A stretch of 64,000 bases of DNA from Billgrantia aerodenitrificans. Its GTDB lineage: Bacteria; Pseudomonadota; Gammaproteobacteria; Pseudomonadales; Halomonadaceae. The notes beneath the pieces were generated by a model, which was not told the origin of the DNA, made no database searches, and worked only from the letters and a program-made list of their open reading frames with translations. The translations under genes were made by a program, and so were the position numbers. Every line of letters begins with the position of its first letter. The first letter of the stretch is position 1. The stretch is taken from contig NZ_JABFTV010000010.1 of NCBI RefSeq assembly GCF_021404405.1, positions 154,180 to 218,179 of the forward strand. The letters run 5' to 3'. Below, piece after piece: positions 1 to 7,836 of the stretch.

Positions 1-105
1 GGTGTTCACCGGCCCGCTGAACAGGTTGGCACGCAACCAGGCGACAGGCCCCACCGTATTGCTGGGCGCAGGACGCGCCTCGATCATCTTGTATTGAATC
101 GTCAT
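1..105 (-). CDS. aapM: Amino-acid ABC transporter permease AapM (N-terminus only)
   Basis: Only the first 35 codons are in the window; the rest runs off the left edge. The visible start reads MTIQYKMIEARPAPSN, followed by a proline-, valine- and tryptophan-containing stretch typical of the cytoplasmic N-terminus of AapM permeases. It follows aapQ by 10 bp on the same strand, with AGGAGAGGCGCC just before the ATG as ribosome binding site. AapM would pair with AapQ to form the membrane channel of a broad-specificity L-amino-acid importer. The assignment rests mainly on the aapJ-aapQ-aapM gene order, since so little sequence is visible. Confidence 0.8.
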   Translation of the reverse strand, partial: MTIQYKMIEARPAPSNTVGPVAWLRANLFSGPVNT

Positions 106-115
106 GGCGCCTCTC

Positions 116-1306
116 CTAGCGTTCCACCAGCGCCACGCGGGCGTTGAACCAGTTCATGAACATCGACACCAGCAGGCTGATGGTCAGATAGACCGCCATG
201 GTCATGGCGATGACCTCTATCGCCTGACCCGTCTGGTTCAGCGTGGTACCGGCGAATACCGAGACCAGATCGGGGTAGCCGATGGCCGTGGCCAGCGAGG
301 AGTTCTTGATCAGGTTAAGGTACTGGCTGGTCAGCGGCGGAATGATCACGCGCAGCGCCTGAGGCACCACCACCAGGCGCAGCACCAGGTTCTGCGGCAG
401 GCTCAACGCCTGGGCCGCTTCGGTCTGACCATGGGAGATCGCCTGGATACCGGAGCGTACGATCTCGGCGATGAACGACGCCGTGTAGATCGATAGCGCC
501 AGCCACAGAGCGAGGAACTCGGGGATGATGGTGATGCCGCCGCGGAAGTTGAAGCCGCGCAGCTCAGGCACGTCCCAGGTGACGGGCACACCGGTCGCCA
601 CCAGAATGAATAGCGGTAGGCCGACGATCAAGGCCAGCGAGATCCAGCCCGCAGGCAGGCGCTTGCCGGTGGCCTCGTGGCGGCGCTTGTTCCAGATCGT
701 CAGCGCGATGCTGGCGACCACGGCGATACCGAAGGCCAGCGGGATCAGGCCGAAGCCCGACTCGAACAATGGCTCGGGCAGAAACAGCCCGCGTACGTTG
801 AGAAAGATGACTTCGCCGAAAGCCAGGCTATCGCGCGGACCGGGCATGGCCCGCAGCACGGCGAAGTACCAGAAGAAGATCTGCAGCAGCAGTGGAATGT
901 TACGGAAGATCTCGATATAGCCGCTGGCCAGCCGGGCGATCAGCCAGTTGGGCGACAGCCGCGCGATACCGACGATGAAACCGATGATGGTGGCGGCCAC
1001 GATACCCAGTGCCGATACCAGCAGCGTATTGAGCAGGCCCACCACGAAGGTACGACCGTAGGTGCTCTGGGACGAATATTCGATCAGGGTCTGGCCGATG
1101 CCGAATCCGGCGGTTCTTTCGAGAAAGCCAAAGCCGGTGGTGATGCCGCGGGCGGCCAGGTTGGCCTGTGTATTGCCGATGATGTAGAGCAGAAAAGCGA
1201 TGACAGCGGCAATCAGCAGCGCCTGGAAGATCAGGGCGCGCTTGGCGCGGTCGCGCCAGAAAGGCGGTTTGGGGCCCAGCGAGTGAGCCTTGGAGCGAAC
1301 GGACAT
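116..1306 (-). CDS. aapQ: Amino-acid ABC transporter permease AapQ
   Basis: Inner-membrane permease of the AapJQMP general L-amino-acid importer (polar amino acid uptake family). The 396-aa protein has a hydrophobic segment near residues 28-44 and several more further on. The ATPase-contact (EAA) loop with GQTEAAQALSLPQ starts near residue 293 and is followed by the usual region around IKNSSLATAIGYPDL. Length is normal for AapQ, which is longer than HisM-type permeases because of a large insertion. The start is supported by GGAGAG 8 bases upstream. It lies 108 bp downstream of aapJ and directly upstream of aapM, so it is in the same operon. Confidence 0.92.
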   Translation of the reverse strand: MSVRSKAHSLGPKPPFWRDRAKRALIFQALLIAAVIAFLLYIIGNTQANLAARGITTGFGFLERTAGFGIGQTLIEYSSQSTYGRTFVVGLLNTLLVSALGIVAATIIGFIVGIARLSPNWLIARLASGYIEIFRNIPLLLQIFFWYFAVLRAMPGPRDSLAFGEVIFLNVRGLFLPEPLFESGFGLIPLAFGIAVVASIALTIWNKRRHEATGKRLPAGWISLALIVGLPLFILVATGVPVTWDVPELRGFNFRGGITIIPEFLALWLALSIYTASFIAEIVRSGIQAISHGQTEAAQALSLPQNLVLRLVVVPQALRVIIPPLTSQYLNLIKNSSLATAIGYPDLVSVFAGTTLNQTGQAIEVIAMTMAVYLTISLLVSMFMNWFNARVALVER

Positions 1307-1346
1307 GAAGGGACTCTCCGCCTGGATCCGTCAAGCAGTTATCAAA

Positions 1347-1373
1347 CCCCGGCCTGGGGTGTCCGGGCCGGGG
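1347..1373 (-). terminator. Intergenic hairpin between aapJ and aapQ
   Basis: CCCCGGCC (1347-1354) and GGCCGGGG (1366-1373) form an 8-bp GC stem with an 11-base loop between aapJ and aapQ. No T-run follows on the minus strand, so it is more likely a partial terminator or mRNA-stabilising hairpin than a full stop. Such structures behind a binding-protein gene often let it be expressed above the permease genes. That role is inference. Confidence 0.45.
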
Positions 1374-1414
1374 CAGGGTTGGATCGAGGCACCTCAGGTG
1401 ACTCGGGCGGTCGA

Positions 1415-2443
1415 TCAACGAATCGGCGGAGCGTACTGGAAGCCACCGTCGGTCCACAGGGCGTTGGCACCACGCTCGATCTGCAGCGGTGAGTCCATGC
1501 CCACGTTGCGCTCGAAGCTCTCGGCGTAGTTACCCACTTGGCTGACGATGTTGTAGGCCCAGTTGGCATCGAGGCCCATGCCCTCGCCGTAGTTGCCGTC
1601 CTGACCGAGCAGGCGGGCGATGTCCGGGTTGCTGGAGTCGCGCATCTCGTCGGCGTTCTCGCTGGTCACGCCCAGCTCTTCGGCGTTGAGCATGGCGAAC
1701 AGCGACCACTTGACGATGTTGAACCACTGATCGTCGCCCTGGCGCACCACCGGGCCCAGCGGTTCCTTGGAGATGACATCGGAGAGGACCACAGCGCTGT
1801 CGGGATCGGAAAGCTGGATGCGCAGTGCGGCGAGCTGGGAGGTATCGGAGGTCAGCACGTCACAGCGGCCAGCCTCGAAGCCGCCTACGGTCTGCTCGGA
1901 GGTATCGAAAACGATGGGGTCGAACTCCATGCCGTTGGCACGGAAGTAGTCGGCCAGGTTCAGCTCGGTAGTAGTACCCGACTGGATACAGACCGCAGCG
2001 CCGTCGAGCTCGCTCGCGCTGCTCACGCCCAGGTCACGCGAGACGAGGAAGCCCTGACCGTCGTAGAAGTTCACACCGGCGAAGTTGAGGCCCAGAGTGG
2101 TATCGCGAGTGGTGGTCCAGGTGGTGTTGCGCGAAAGGATGTCGACCTCGCCGGACTGCAGCGCGGTGAAACGCTCCACGGCGTTCAGCGAGATGTAGCG
2201 CACGGCTTCGGCATCGCCGAAAACCGCAGCTGCCACGGCACGACAGACATCGACGTCCAGCCCCTGCCATTCGCCCTGGTCGTCGGGGGCGGAGAAGCCC
2301 GGCAGGCCGTCGCTGACGCCACACTGGACGGCGCCACGCTCGAGGGTGTTCTGCAGGGTGTTGGCCGAGGCCAGGGAGGCGCTACCCAGTGCCAGTGCCG
2401 CTGCGGAAGTGGCCAGTAGCCACTTGTTCTTGTTGTCACGCAT
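1415..2443 (-). CDS. aapJ: Amino-acid ABC transporter substrate-binding protein AapJ
   Basis: Periplasmic solute-binding protein (SBP_bac_3 type) of the general L-amino-acid importer. The chosen start gives MRDNKNKWLLATSAAALALG, a classic Sec signal peptide cleaved after SLASA, and has GAGGA about 8 bases upstream. An upstream in-frame ATG at 2497 would bury the signal peptide and is rejected. The mature protein has the family pattern AVQCGVSDGLPGFS, then QGLDVDVCRAVAAAVFGD, and later LSRNTTWTTTRD, which matches AapJ. Length of 342 aa is normal. It is the first gene of aapJ-aapQ-aapM and is preceded by a sigma-54-like promoter at 2512-2527. Confidence 0.93.
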   Translation of the reverse strand: MRDNKNKWLLATSAAALALGSASLASANTLQNTLERGAVQCGVSDGLPGFSAPDDQGEWQGLDVDVCRAVAAAVFGDAEAVRYISLNAVERFTALQSGEVDILSRNTTWTTTRDTTLGLNFAGVNFYDGQGFLVSRDLGVSSASELDGAAVCIQSGTTTELNLADYFRANGMEFDPIVFDTSEQTVGGFEAGRCDVLTSDTSQLAALRIQLSDPDSAVVLSDVISKEPLGPVVRQGDDQWFNIVKWSLFAMLNAEELGVTSENADEMRDSSNPDIARLLGQDGNYGEGMGLDANWAYNIVSQVGNYAESFERNVGMDSPLQIERGANALWTDGGFQYAPPIR

Positions 2444-2511
2444 GAAAAATATCCTCGATGGGTTATTGGTCTTCTTGAGTGATGCATGCCTGGGCATGTG
2501 CCCAGCACCTT

Positions 2512-2527
2512 AGCAAGGATTGTTCCA
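2512..2527 (-). promoter_or_regulatory. Sigma-54 (-24/-12) promoter-like site of aapJ
   Basis: The minus strand reads TGGAACAATCCTTGCT, against the sigma-54 consensus TGGCACG-N4-TTGCW. The invariant GG and GC have the exact required spacing and only two conserved positions differ. It would place the transcript start about 58 bases before the aapJ ATG. An inverted repeat CTGGGCA-TG-TGCCCAG lies at 2490-2505, near the predicted start. Sigma-54/NtrC control of amino-acid importers is established in several proteobacteria; control here is inferred. Confidence 0.55.
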
Positions 2528-2700
2528 GGACAGGGATAGAGCAGGCAAAACACTTATTCAACGGTCGCAGCCAAGGCGATCCGTCCTGTGAGAGCGCACC
2601 GCCTTAGTGCGCCCAGAGCCTACCGGCAGCCCACTTGCACCTGCAGAGTGCCACCTGGAAGGAGGAGCGCCAGGCGGAGATCGAGACCGCTGAAAAGACG

Positions 2701-2730
2701 ATGCCCTGCAGGTCATGGCCTGCGGGGCAT
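2701..2730 (-). terminator. Terminator of ahpF (distal hairpin)
   Basis: ATGCCCTGCAGG (2701-2712) and CCTGCGGGGCAT (2719-2730) form a 12-bp stem with one G-T pair and a 6-base loop. On the minus strand it is followed by CGTCTTTTCA, so it looks like an intrinsic terminator for ahpF. It is the second of two tandem hairpins. The 2444-2797 interval holds these two hairpins and the aapJ promoter, and no gene. Confidence 0.6.
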
Positions 2731-2741
2731 CGAGTGAAGCG

Positions 2742-2773
2742 GCGGCCGGCAACGAGTTCCCGTTGCCGGCCGC
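2742..2773 (-). terminator. Perfect 13-bp hairpin just after ahpF
   Basis: GCGGCCGGCAACG (2742-2754) pairs perfectly with CGTTGCCGGCCGC (2761-2773) across a 6-base loop, 24 bp past the ahpF stop. No U-run follows directly, so it probably works with the next hairpin or protects the 3' end of the mRNA. Confidence 0.6.
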
Positions 2774-2797
2774 GGACGTCAGTGACGTATTAGGGCG

Positions 2798-4354
2798 TCA
2801 GTGGCGAATCAGATAGTCGAAGGCGCCAAGTGCGGCCTTCGAGCCCTCGCCCATGGCGATGACGATCTGCTTGTAGGGCACGGTGGTGACGTCGCCGGCG
2901 GCGAAGATACCGGGCACCGAGGTCATGCCGCGCTCGTCGATCACGATCTCGCCGCGCGACGAGAGCTCGATGGGCGAATCGGTAAGCCACTCGGTATTGG
3001 GCACCAGGCCGATCTGGACGAAGATGCCCTCCAGCTCGAGCCGCTTGATCTCGCCGCTGGCACGCTCCTCATACGACAGGCCGTTGACCCGAGTGCCGTC
3101 GCCGTTCACTTCGGTGGTGCGCGCGCCGAGGATGATCTCGACGTTGGACAGGCTGCGCAGCTTCTTTTGCAGCACCGCGTCGGCACGCATCTCGTCCATG
3201 AACTCGATCAGCGTTACGTGACCGACGATGCCAGCCAGATCGATGGCCGCCTCGACGCCGGAGTTACCGCCGCCGATCACCGCCACGCGCTTGCCCTTGA
3301 ACAGCGGACCGTCGCAGTGGGGGCAGTAAGCCACGCCCTTGTTGCGGTACTCGGCCTCGCCTGGCACGTTCATCTCGCGCCAGCGGGCGCCGGTAGAGAG
3401 AATCAGCGTCTTGCTCTTGAGGCGCGCGCCGGAGGCGAACTCCACCTCATGCTCGCCGCCCTGGTCGGCGGCCGGGATCAGCCTGACCGCACGCTGCAGG
3501 TTCATGATGTCGGCTTCATACTCCGTGACGTGCTGCTCGAGGGCCGCGGCCAGCTTGGGGCCTTCGGTGTAGGGCACGGAGATGAAGTTCTCGATGGCCA
3601 TGGTATCGAGCACCTGGCCGCCGAAGCGTTCGGCCGCTACGCCGGTGCGGATTCCCTTGCGCGCGGCGTAGATGGCCGCTGCGGCGCCGGCCGGGCCACC
3701 GCCCACCACCAGCACGTCGAAGGCATCCTTCTCGTTGAGCTTGGCCGCCTCGCGCTGGGCCGCGCCGGTGTCGACCTTGGCCAGGATCTGCTCCAGGCTC
3801 ATACGCCCCTGGTCGAAGGGTTCGCCGTTGAGGTAGATGCTCGGCACCGACATGATCTGGCGCTGTTCGACCTCGTCCTGGAACAGCGCGCCGTCGATGG
3901 CGACGTGGCGCACGCCCGGGTTGAAGATGGCCATCAGGTTGAGCGCCTGCACCACGTCGGGGCAGTTCTGGCACGACAGCGAGTAGTAGGTCTCGAAATG
4001 GAACTCGCCTTCGAGCGCCTTGATCTGGGCGAGGGTGTCGTCGCTGACCTTGGGCGGATGACCGCCCACCTGCAGCAGCGCCAGTACCAGCGAGGTGAAC
4101 TCGTGGCCCATGGGGATACCGGCGAAGACCACGCCGGGCTCCTCGCCGGGACGGTTCAGGGCGAAGGAAGGCTTGCGCGCATCCGTACCGTCCAGGCGCA
4201 GGGTGATCTTGTCGCTCAGGGCGACGATGTCCTTCAGCAGCCCATGCAGCTCCTGGGATTTCGCGCCGTCATCGAGGGATGCGACGATCTCGAACGGCTG
4301 CGTGACCTTCTGCAGGTAGGCTTTTAGCTGACTTTTCAGATTGTCGTCCAACAT
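2798..4354 (-). CDS. ahpF: Alkyl hydroperoxide reductase subunit F
   Basis: Flavoprotein that moves electrons from NADH to AhpC so that AhpC can reduce peroxides. The 518-aa length matches enterobacterial AhpF (about 521). The N-terminal double thioredoxin-fold domain carries the redox pair CQNC at residues 128-131. The C-terminal thioredoxin-reductase-like part has the FAD motif GGGPAG near 218, a second redox pair CPHC at 344-347 and the NAD(P) motif GGGNSG near 361. All expected cysteines are present. The start is MLDDNLKSQL with GAAGGAAA upstream; the longer frame back to 4471 has no family similarity. It lies downstream of ahpC on the same strand, separated by a MITE-like element. Confidence 0.96.
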   Translation of the reverse strand: MLDDNLKSQLKAYLQKVTQPFEIVASLDDGAKSQELHGLLKDIVALSDKITLRLDGTDARKPSFALNRPGEEPGVVFAGIPMGHEFTSLVLALLQVGGHPPKVSDDTLAQIKALEGEFHFETYYSLSCQNCPDVVQALNLMAIFNPGVRHVAIDGALFQDEVEQRQIMSVPSIYLNGEPFDQGRMSLEQILAKVDTGAAQREAAKLNEKDAFDVLVVGGGPAGAAAAIYAARKGIRTGVAAERFGGQVLDTMAIENFISVPYTEGPKLAAALEQHVTEYEADIMNLQRAVRLIPAADQGGEHEVEFASGARLKSKTLILSTGARWREMNVPGEAEYRNKGVAYCPHCDGPLFKGKRVAVIGGGNSGVEAAIDLAGIVGHVTLIEFMDEMRADAVLQKKLRSLSNVEIILGARTTEVNGDGTRVNGLSYEERASGEIKRLELEGIFVQIGLVPNTEWLTDSPIELSSRGEIVIDERGMTSVPGIFAAGDVTTVPYKQIVIAMGEGSKAALGAFDYLIRH

Positions 4355-4523
4355 GACAGCGGTTTCCTTCATGTCTGGGCTGGAAAATGGCAAGACGATG
4401 CTCTCAGCGCTGACGTGGCGTCGGCACAGGCATGGGCTTGCACGTATCGGAAAATCGCCCGGGCAGCACATGCCCGGGCGGGAACGCGAGGCCGGCTCGC
4501 AGCCTCGCGATGATTCGACTTAG

Positions 4524-4664
4524 GGAACTGCTGATTCATGTCGCGAGCGAAGAGAGGTTGGCCACCGCCGGAGCGCAGAAACCGGAGCCTATGCGGTACT
4601 AGGTGAGGATTTCGAGCACCGCCGGTGGCCAAGATATCGAGCGCAGCAATGAATCAGTGTTTCC
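4524..4664. mobile_element. MITE-like element (141 bp) inserted at the ahpC stop codon
   Basis: A 141-bp segment has imperfect terminal inverted repeats GGAACTGCTGATTCAT (4524-4539) and ATGAATCAGTGTTTCC (4649-4664). Internally, TTGGCCACCG (4558-4567) mirrors CGGTGGCCAA (4623-4632), so the whole element can fold into a long hairpin. It is flanked by the 4-bp direct repeat TTAG (4520-4523 and 4665-4668). TTAG fits YTAR, the known target of IS5-subgroup elements, and GGAA ends also suit that family. It has no coding capacity. It fills most of the 310-bp ahpC-ahpF interval, and the right-hand TTAG copy supplies the ahpC stop codon. Confidence 0.72.
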
Positions 4665-5228
4665 TTAGATCTTGCCGACCAGATCCAGGGAGGGAGCGAG
4701 AGTCTGCTCGCCTTCCTTCCACTTGGCCGGGCAGACTTCGTTCGGGTTGTTGCGAACGTACTGGGCGGCCTTCAGCTTGCGCAGTGTCTCGGCGACGTCG
4801 CGGGCGATGGCGTTGTCGTGGATCTCCAGGGTCTTGATCACGCCTTCCGGGTCGATCACGAAGGTGCCGCGCAGGGCCAGACCGGCTTCTTCGATATGCA
4901 CACCGAAAGCGCGAGTCAGCTGGTGAGTCGGGTCACCGACCAGCGGGAACTTGGCCTTGCCCACCGCCGGGGAAGTCTCGTGCCATACCTTGTGCGAGAA
5001 GTGGGTGTCGGTGGTGACGATGTAGACCTCGGCACCGGCCTTCTTGAACTCCTCGTAGTGCTCGGCGGCGTCCTCGACTTCGGTCGGGCAGTTGAAGGTG
5101 AACGCGGCCGGCATGAAGATCACCACGGACCACTGGCCCTTCAGGTCCTCGTTGGAGACTTCGACGAACTCGCCGTTGTGGAAAGCGGTGGCCTTGAACG
5201 GCTGGACTTCGGTGTTGATCAGGGACAT
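4665..5228 (-). CDS. ahpC: Alkyl hydroperoxide reductase subunit C (typical 2-Cys peroxiredoxin)
   Basis: Cytoplasmic peroxiredoxin that reduces hydrogen peroxide, organic peroxides and peroxynitrite, and is recycled by AhpF. The 187-aa length is that of E. coli AhpC. The peroxidatic cysteine is Cys47 in FTFNCPTEVEDAAEHY and the resolving cysteine is Cys166 in NEVCPAKW. The C-terminus LAPSLDLVGKI is intact. GGAG lies 9 bases before the ATG. The upstream region carries an OxyR-like site at 5305-5341 with a plausible -10 (about 5276-5281) between it and the gene. The TAA stop lies inside the target-site duplication of the adjacent MITE-like element, so the insertion left the protein unchanged. 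Confidence 0.97.
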   Translation of the reverse strand: MSLINTEVQPFKATAFHNGEFVEVSNEDLKGQWSVVIFMPAAFTFNCPTEVEDAAEHYEEFKKAGAEVYIVTTDTHFSHKVWHETSPAVGKAKFPLVGDPTHQLTRAFGVHIEEAGLALRGTFVIDPEGVIKTLEIHDNAIARDVAETLRKLKAAQYVRNNPNEVCPAKWKEGEQTLAPSLDLVGKI

Positions 5229-5304
5229 TCAGTAATGCTCCGTGTCATTGGTGGGGTGATCCGAATACGGGGGCTATCTTATCCATCGCAACCCATAGGC
5301 GAAA

Positions 5305-5341
5305 ATTGATTGCCGCCATGGTTCCGATAAGGGTTCTCTAT
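5305..5341 (-). promoter_or_regulatory. OxyR-type binding site upstream of ahpC
   Basis: On the plus strand the four tetrads are ATTG, CCAT, ATAA and CTAT, each separated by exactly 7 bases. The OxyR consensus is ATAG-N7-CTAT-N7-ATAG-N7-CTAT, so each tetrad matches 3 or 4 of 4 positions with perfect spacing. The site ends about 77 bp before the ahpC ATG, next to where the -35 should be, as expected for OxyR activation. Confidence 0.65.
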
Positions 5342-5356
5342 GGTGTCACCGAAACG

Positions 5357-5761
5357 CTATTGCAAGGCTATCGCCTCACCCTGACGATTCAGCGCCAGGA
5401 AGCTCTGGGTATTGCCCATCTGCAGCGACTGCACCATGCGCTGCAGATGGTTCTCGGCCTCTTCGCTGGTGGGCGCCTCTCGACCGCGGCCGGACAGCGC
5501 GCCGACGAAGACGACGTCCCACTCAATGCCGGTGTGCTGCGACTCCGCCACCAGCGCATCCATGTCACTGAGCTCCTCGGGCGCCTTGTCGACGCACAGT
5601 ACCGGGGTCAGCGCGCCACCCTCCCCCTGCTCGAAGCGCTCACGCTGCTCCTGGGTGGGGTTGTCCGGCAACTCGGCGCGGGTGAAGACGAACAGCAGCC
5701 GCTGCGGCTCTGGCTGACGACGCGCCTCGTCCAGCAGATCGGCAAAACGGGAAATGGCCAA
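5357..5761 (-). CDS. Conserved small protein (often labelled 'ribonucleotide reductase subunit alpha')
   Basis: A 134-aa cytoplasmic protein of unknown function. It contains a well-conserved block around RLLFVFTRAELPDN, CVDKAPEELSDMDALVAES and VVFVGALSGRG, typical of a proteobacterial family that databases carry under a misleading ribonucleotide-reductase name; it has no reductase motifs. The true start is probably TTG at 5761 (protein MAISRFADLL), because GGAGGA sits 5 bases upstream and the family begins there. The frame open further back to 5884 looks non-coding. It is on the ahpC strand, but the OxyR-like site in between suggests separate transcription. Confidence 0.75.
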   Translation of the reverse strand: MAISRFADLLDEARRQPEPQRLLFVFTRAELPDNPTQEQRERFEQGEGGALTPVLCVDKAPEELSDMDALVAESQHTGIEWDVVFVGALSGRGREAPTSEEAENHLQRMVQSLQMGNTQSFLALNRQGEAIALQ

Positions 5762-5871
5762 GGCAATCCTCCAGCAGATTCCGTGCGCTTTCGCGACATG
5801 ATCGAGTCGTGCGCCGGGCATCCGGCGGCTCCCGATACGATAGCGCATCGAGCACCGCTGCGTGCAAGCGA

Positions 5872-7836
5872 TCAGGGCGACCAATCGACGCGCAGGGCCG
5901 TCTCCTCGAGCGGCCAGGCGCCGGTGGTCGTCTCGTCGCCGTCCACGATCAGGTAGCCATGCGCCAGCTGGTGGCGCAGGCTGCCCAGCAGGCGCATGAG
6001 GGTCTCCCGGTCGTCAGCGCTGATTGCCGTCACGGTGGTGCCGGGCAGGGTCCAGGCCCGTGCCTGGCCACGTTGCGCCATGTCGAGGACGACACCATCG
6101 AGCCCCTGGCCCTCGAGCCAGCCAGCGACGGGCTCGGTCAGCCCCACCAACAGCAGCGGCGGCGCGCCTTCTGCCAGCGACATCCCCTCGCTGGCAGAAG
6201 GCAGCGGGGCACCCAGGGCCTGCCTGACCGGCTCGGCCAGCGAGGCCTCCAAGGCCAGCAGCCGACTGGCAGGATCGAGCGCCACCCGGCGCAGGATCGG
6301 CGGTCCGCCCACCCGGCGCAGCAGGTCGAAGTCGGGGTCGACGAGAAGCGCGAGCGGCTCATGCTCCAGTTGCAGCGAGAATTCGACGCGCTCCTCTTCG
6401 AGCGAAACACGGTGCCGCTCCACACCGGCGACGGTCTCGACCCTGAGCGGCACCTGGAGCGGCCAGGGGGCACCCACCCCGCTTTGCTCGAGCACCCCCG
6501 CTAGCGTCCAGCCGTCCGGCGTCTCACGGCGAGTGGCCTCGACACCCAGCGCTGGACGCCCCGGCTGCTGCGCCCAGGCTTCGACAAACGCCTGAAGCGA
6601 CTCGCCGGCGGCCTCGCCCAGCGCCGTCGCGAGGTCGCCCCAACCGGCCTCACGATGCATATGGCGCTCGGCGAAGCGGCGCAGCCCCGCATCGAAGGCT
6701 TCGTCGCCGATACGCTGGCGCAGCATGTGCAGCAGCATGGCGCCGTGCTGATAGCCCAGCAGGCGTAGCGCCGGGTCGCGCTGGCCGCGGAAATCAGTCA
6801 GGCGGCGGTCGTAGCCATCCGGCAGCGCCGCCAGATCGAGCAGCCAGCGGCGGCGGGTCTCCCGCGCCTCGCCGCGGGCTTCGTCGAGGGCATAGTCGGC
6901 CAGGTAGGTGGTCAGCGCCTCGGACCAGTTGCCGCCGATCCCGTCTTGGTTGGAATAGTCGACCAGCACCCCGGCACCCCACCAGGCGTGCATCAGCTCG
7001 TGGGCCAGCGAAGTGCGAGGGATGAACGGCAACGGGATGACCCGCTCGCCGAGCAGGGTGAAGCCGGGATAGGCCAGCCCAACCGGGGCCGGCGAGGCGG
7101 CGATGCTGAAACTGGCGTAGGGATAGGGGCCGACGCGTTCGACGAAGCGCTGCAGGTAGTCGGCGGCGTGGTCCAGGTAGGTTTCGGCGTGGGCGGCATC
7201 GAGCGCCTCGGGGAACAGCGTGCGCAAAAGCACGCCGTCGACCTCGCGGCTGCGCTCCACCCACGGGCCGGCGGCCAGCTCCACCACCCGCGTGCGCGGA
7301 TGCTCATGGCGCACGCGATAACCCACCTCGTCGACCCGGGGCTCGCCCTGCAGCGAACCGGTGCCCACCGCCCGCTGCCCTGGGGGTAGCGCGATCTGCA
7401 AGGTCAGTGCAAAAGGGCCGAGGTCGTCGAAGCGCGGATACCAGCCGCCGTGGGCCGGCAGCAGGCTGCCACGAGGCGAGAGCATTAGCCGCTCGCCGTC
7501 CTCCAGACGCCCCTGCCAGCGCAGCGTCAGCGTTTCGGCTCCCGGCGGCAGCGCCAGCCGGTGGCGTCCATCGCCGTCAGGCTCGGCCGCGATGGCGTCG
7601 CCGTCGGCCTGCGCGGCAACCAGCTCGAGGCCGGGCAGAAGCGTGAAGTCACTCGACTCGGGCGGCGGCGAGAAGGACATCTCCCCCGCCAGGCGGCCAC
7701 TGTCGGGATCGAGCGAGATATCGAGGCTGACCTGGGGCAGCGCCTCGGCCCGCGCCGCAGCGATGCCGAAAAGCAGGGCGAACGCCGTCAGCCCGGCCAG
7801 GAGTGCGCGCAGCGCGTTCGGCATGGCCCGGCTCAT
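5872..7836 (-). CDS. Exported M1-family-like zinc metallopeptidase
   Basis: A 654-aa protein with an N-terminal signal peptide (hydrophobic core AGLTAFALLFGIAAA, cleavage near ARAEA), so probably periplasmic. The gluzincin zinc motif HELMH is at residues 279-283 and the likely third ligand is Glu306 in NWSEALTTYLADY. The gap between them is 22 residues rather than the usual 18 of M1 aminopeptidases, which fits a small insertion in the active-site loop. An aromatic region (FVERVGPYPYASF) and GFTLLGERVIPLP precede it, as in this family. Substrate is unknown. The start codon overlaps the stop of the upstream ChaN-PDZ gene by 4 bases (ATGA), so the pair is translationally coupled. Confidence 0.8.
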   Translation of the reverse strand: MSRAMPNALRALLAGLTAFALLFGIAAARAEALPQVSLDISLDPDSGRLAGEMSFSPPPESSDFTLLPGLELVAAQADGDAIAAEPDGDGRHRLALPPGAETLTLRWQGRLEDGERLMLSPRGSLLPAHGGWYPRFDDLGPFALTLQIALPPGQRAVGTGSLQGEPRVDEVGYRVRHEHPRTRVVELAAGPWVERSREVDGVLLRTLFPEALDAAHAETYLDHAADYLQRFVERVGPYPYASFSIAASPAPVGLAYPGFTLLGERVIPLPFIPRTSLAHELMHAWWGAGVLVDYSNQDGIGGNWSEALTTYLADYALDEARGEARETRRRWLLDLAALPDGYDRRLTDFRGQRDPALRLLGYQHGAMLLHMLRQRIGDEAFDAGLRRFAERHMHREAGWGDLATALGEAAGESLQAFVEAWAQQPGRPALGVEATRRETPDGWTLAGVLEQSGVGAPWPLQVPLRVETVAGVERHRVSLEEERVEFSLQLEHEPLALLVDPDFDLLRRVGGPPILRRVALDPASRLLALEASLAEPVRQALGAPLPSASEGMSLAEGAPPLLLVGLTEPVAGWLEGQGLDGVVLDMAQRGQARAWTLPGTTVTAISADDRETLMRLLGSLRHQLAHGYLIVDGDETTTGAWPLEETALRVDWSP

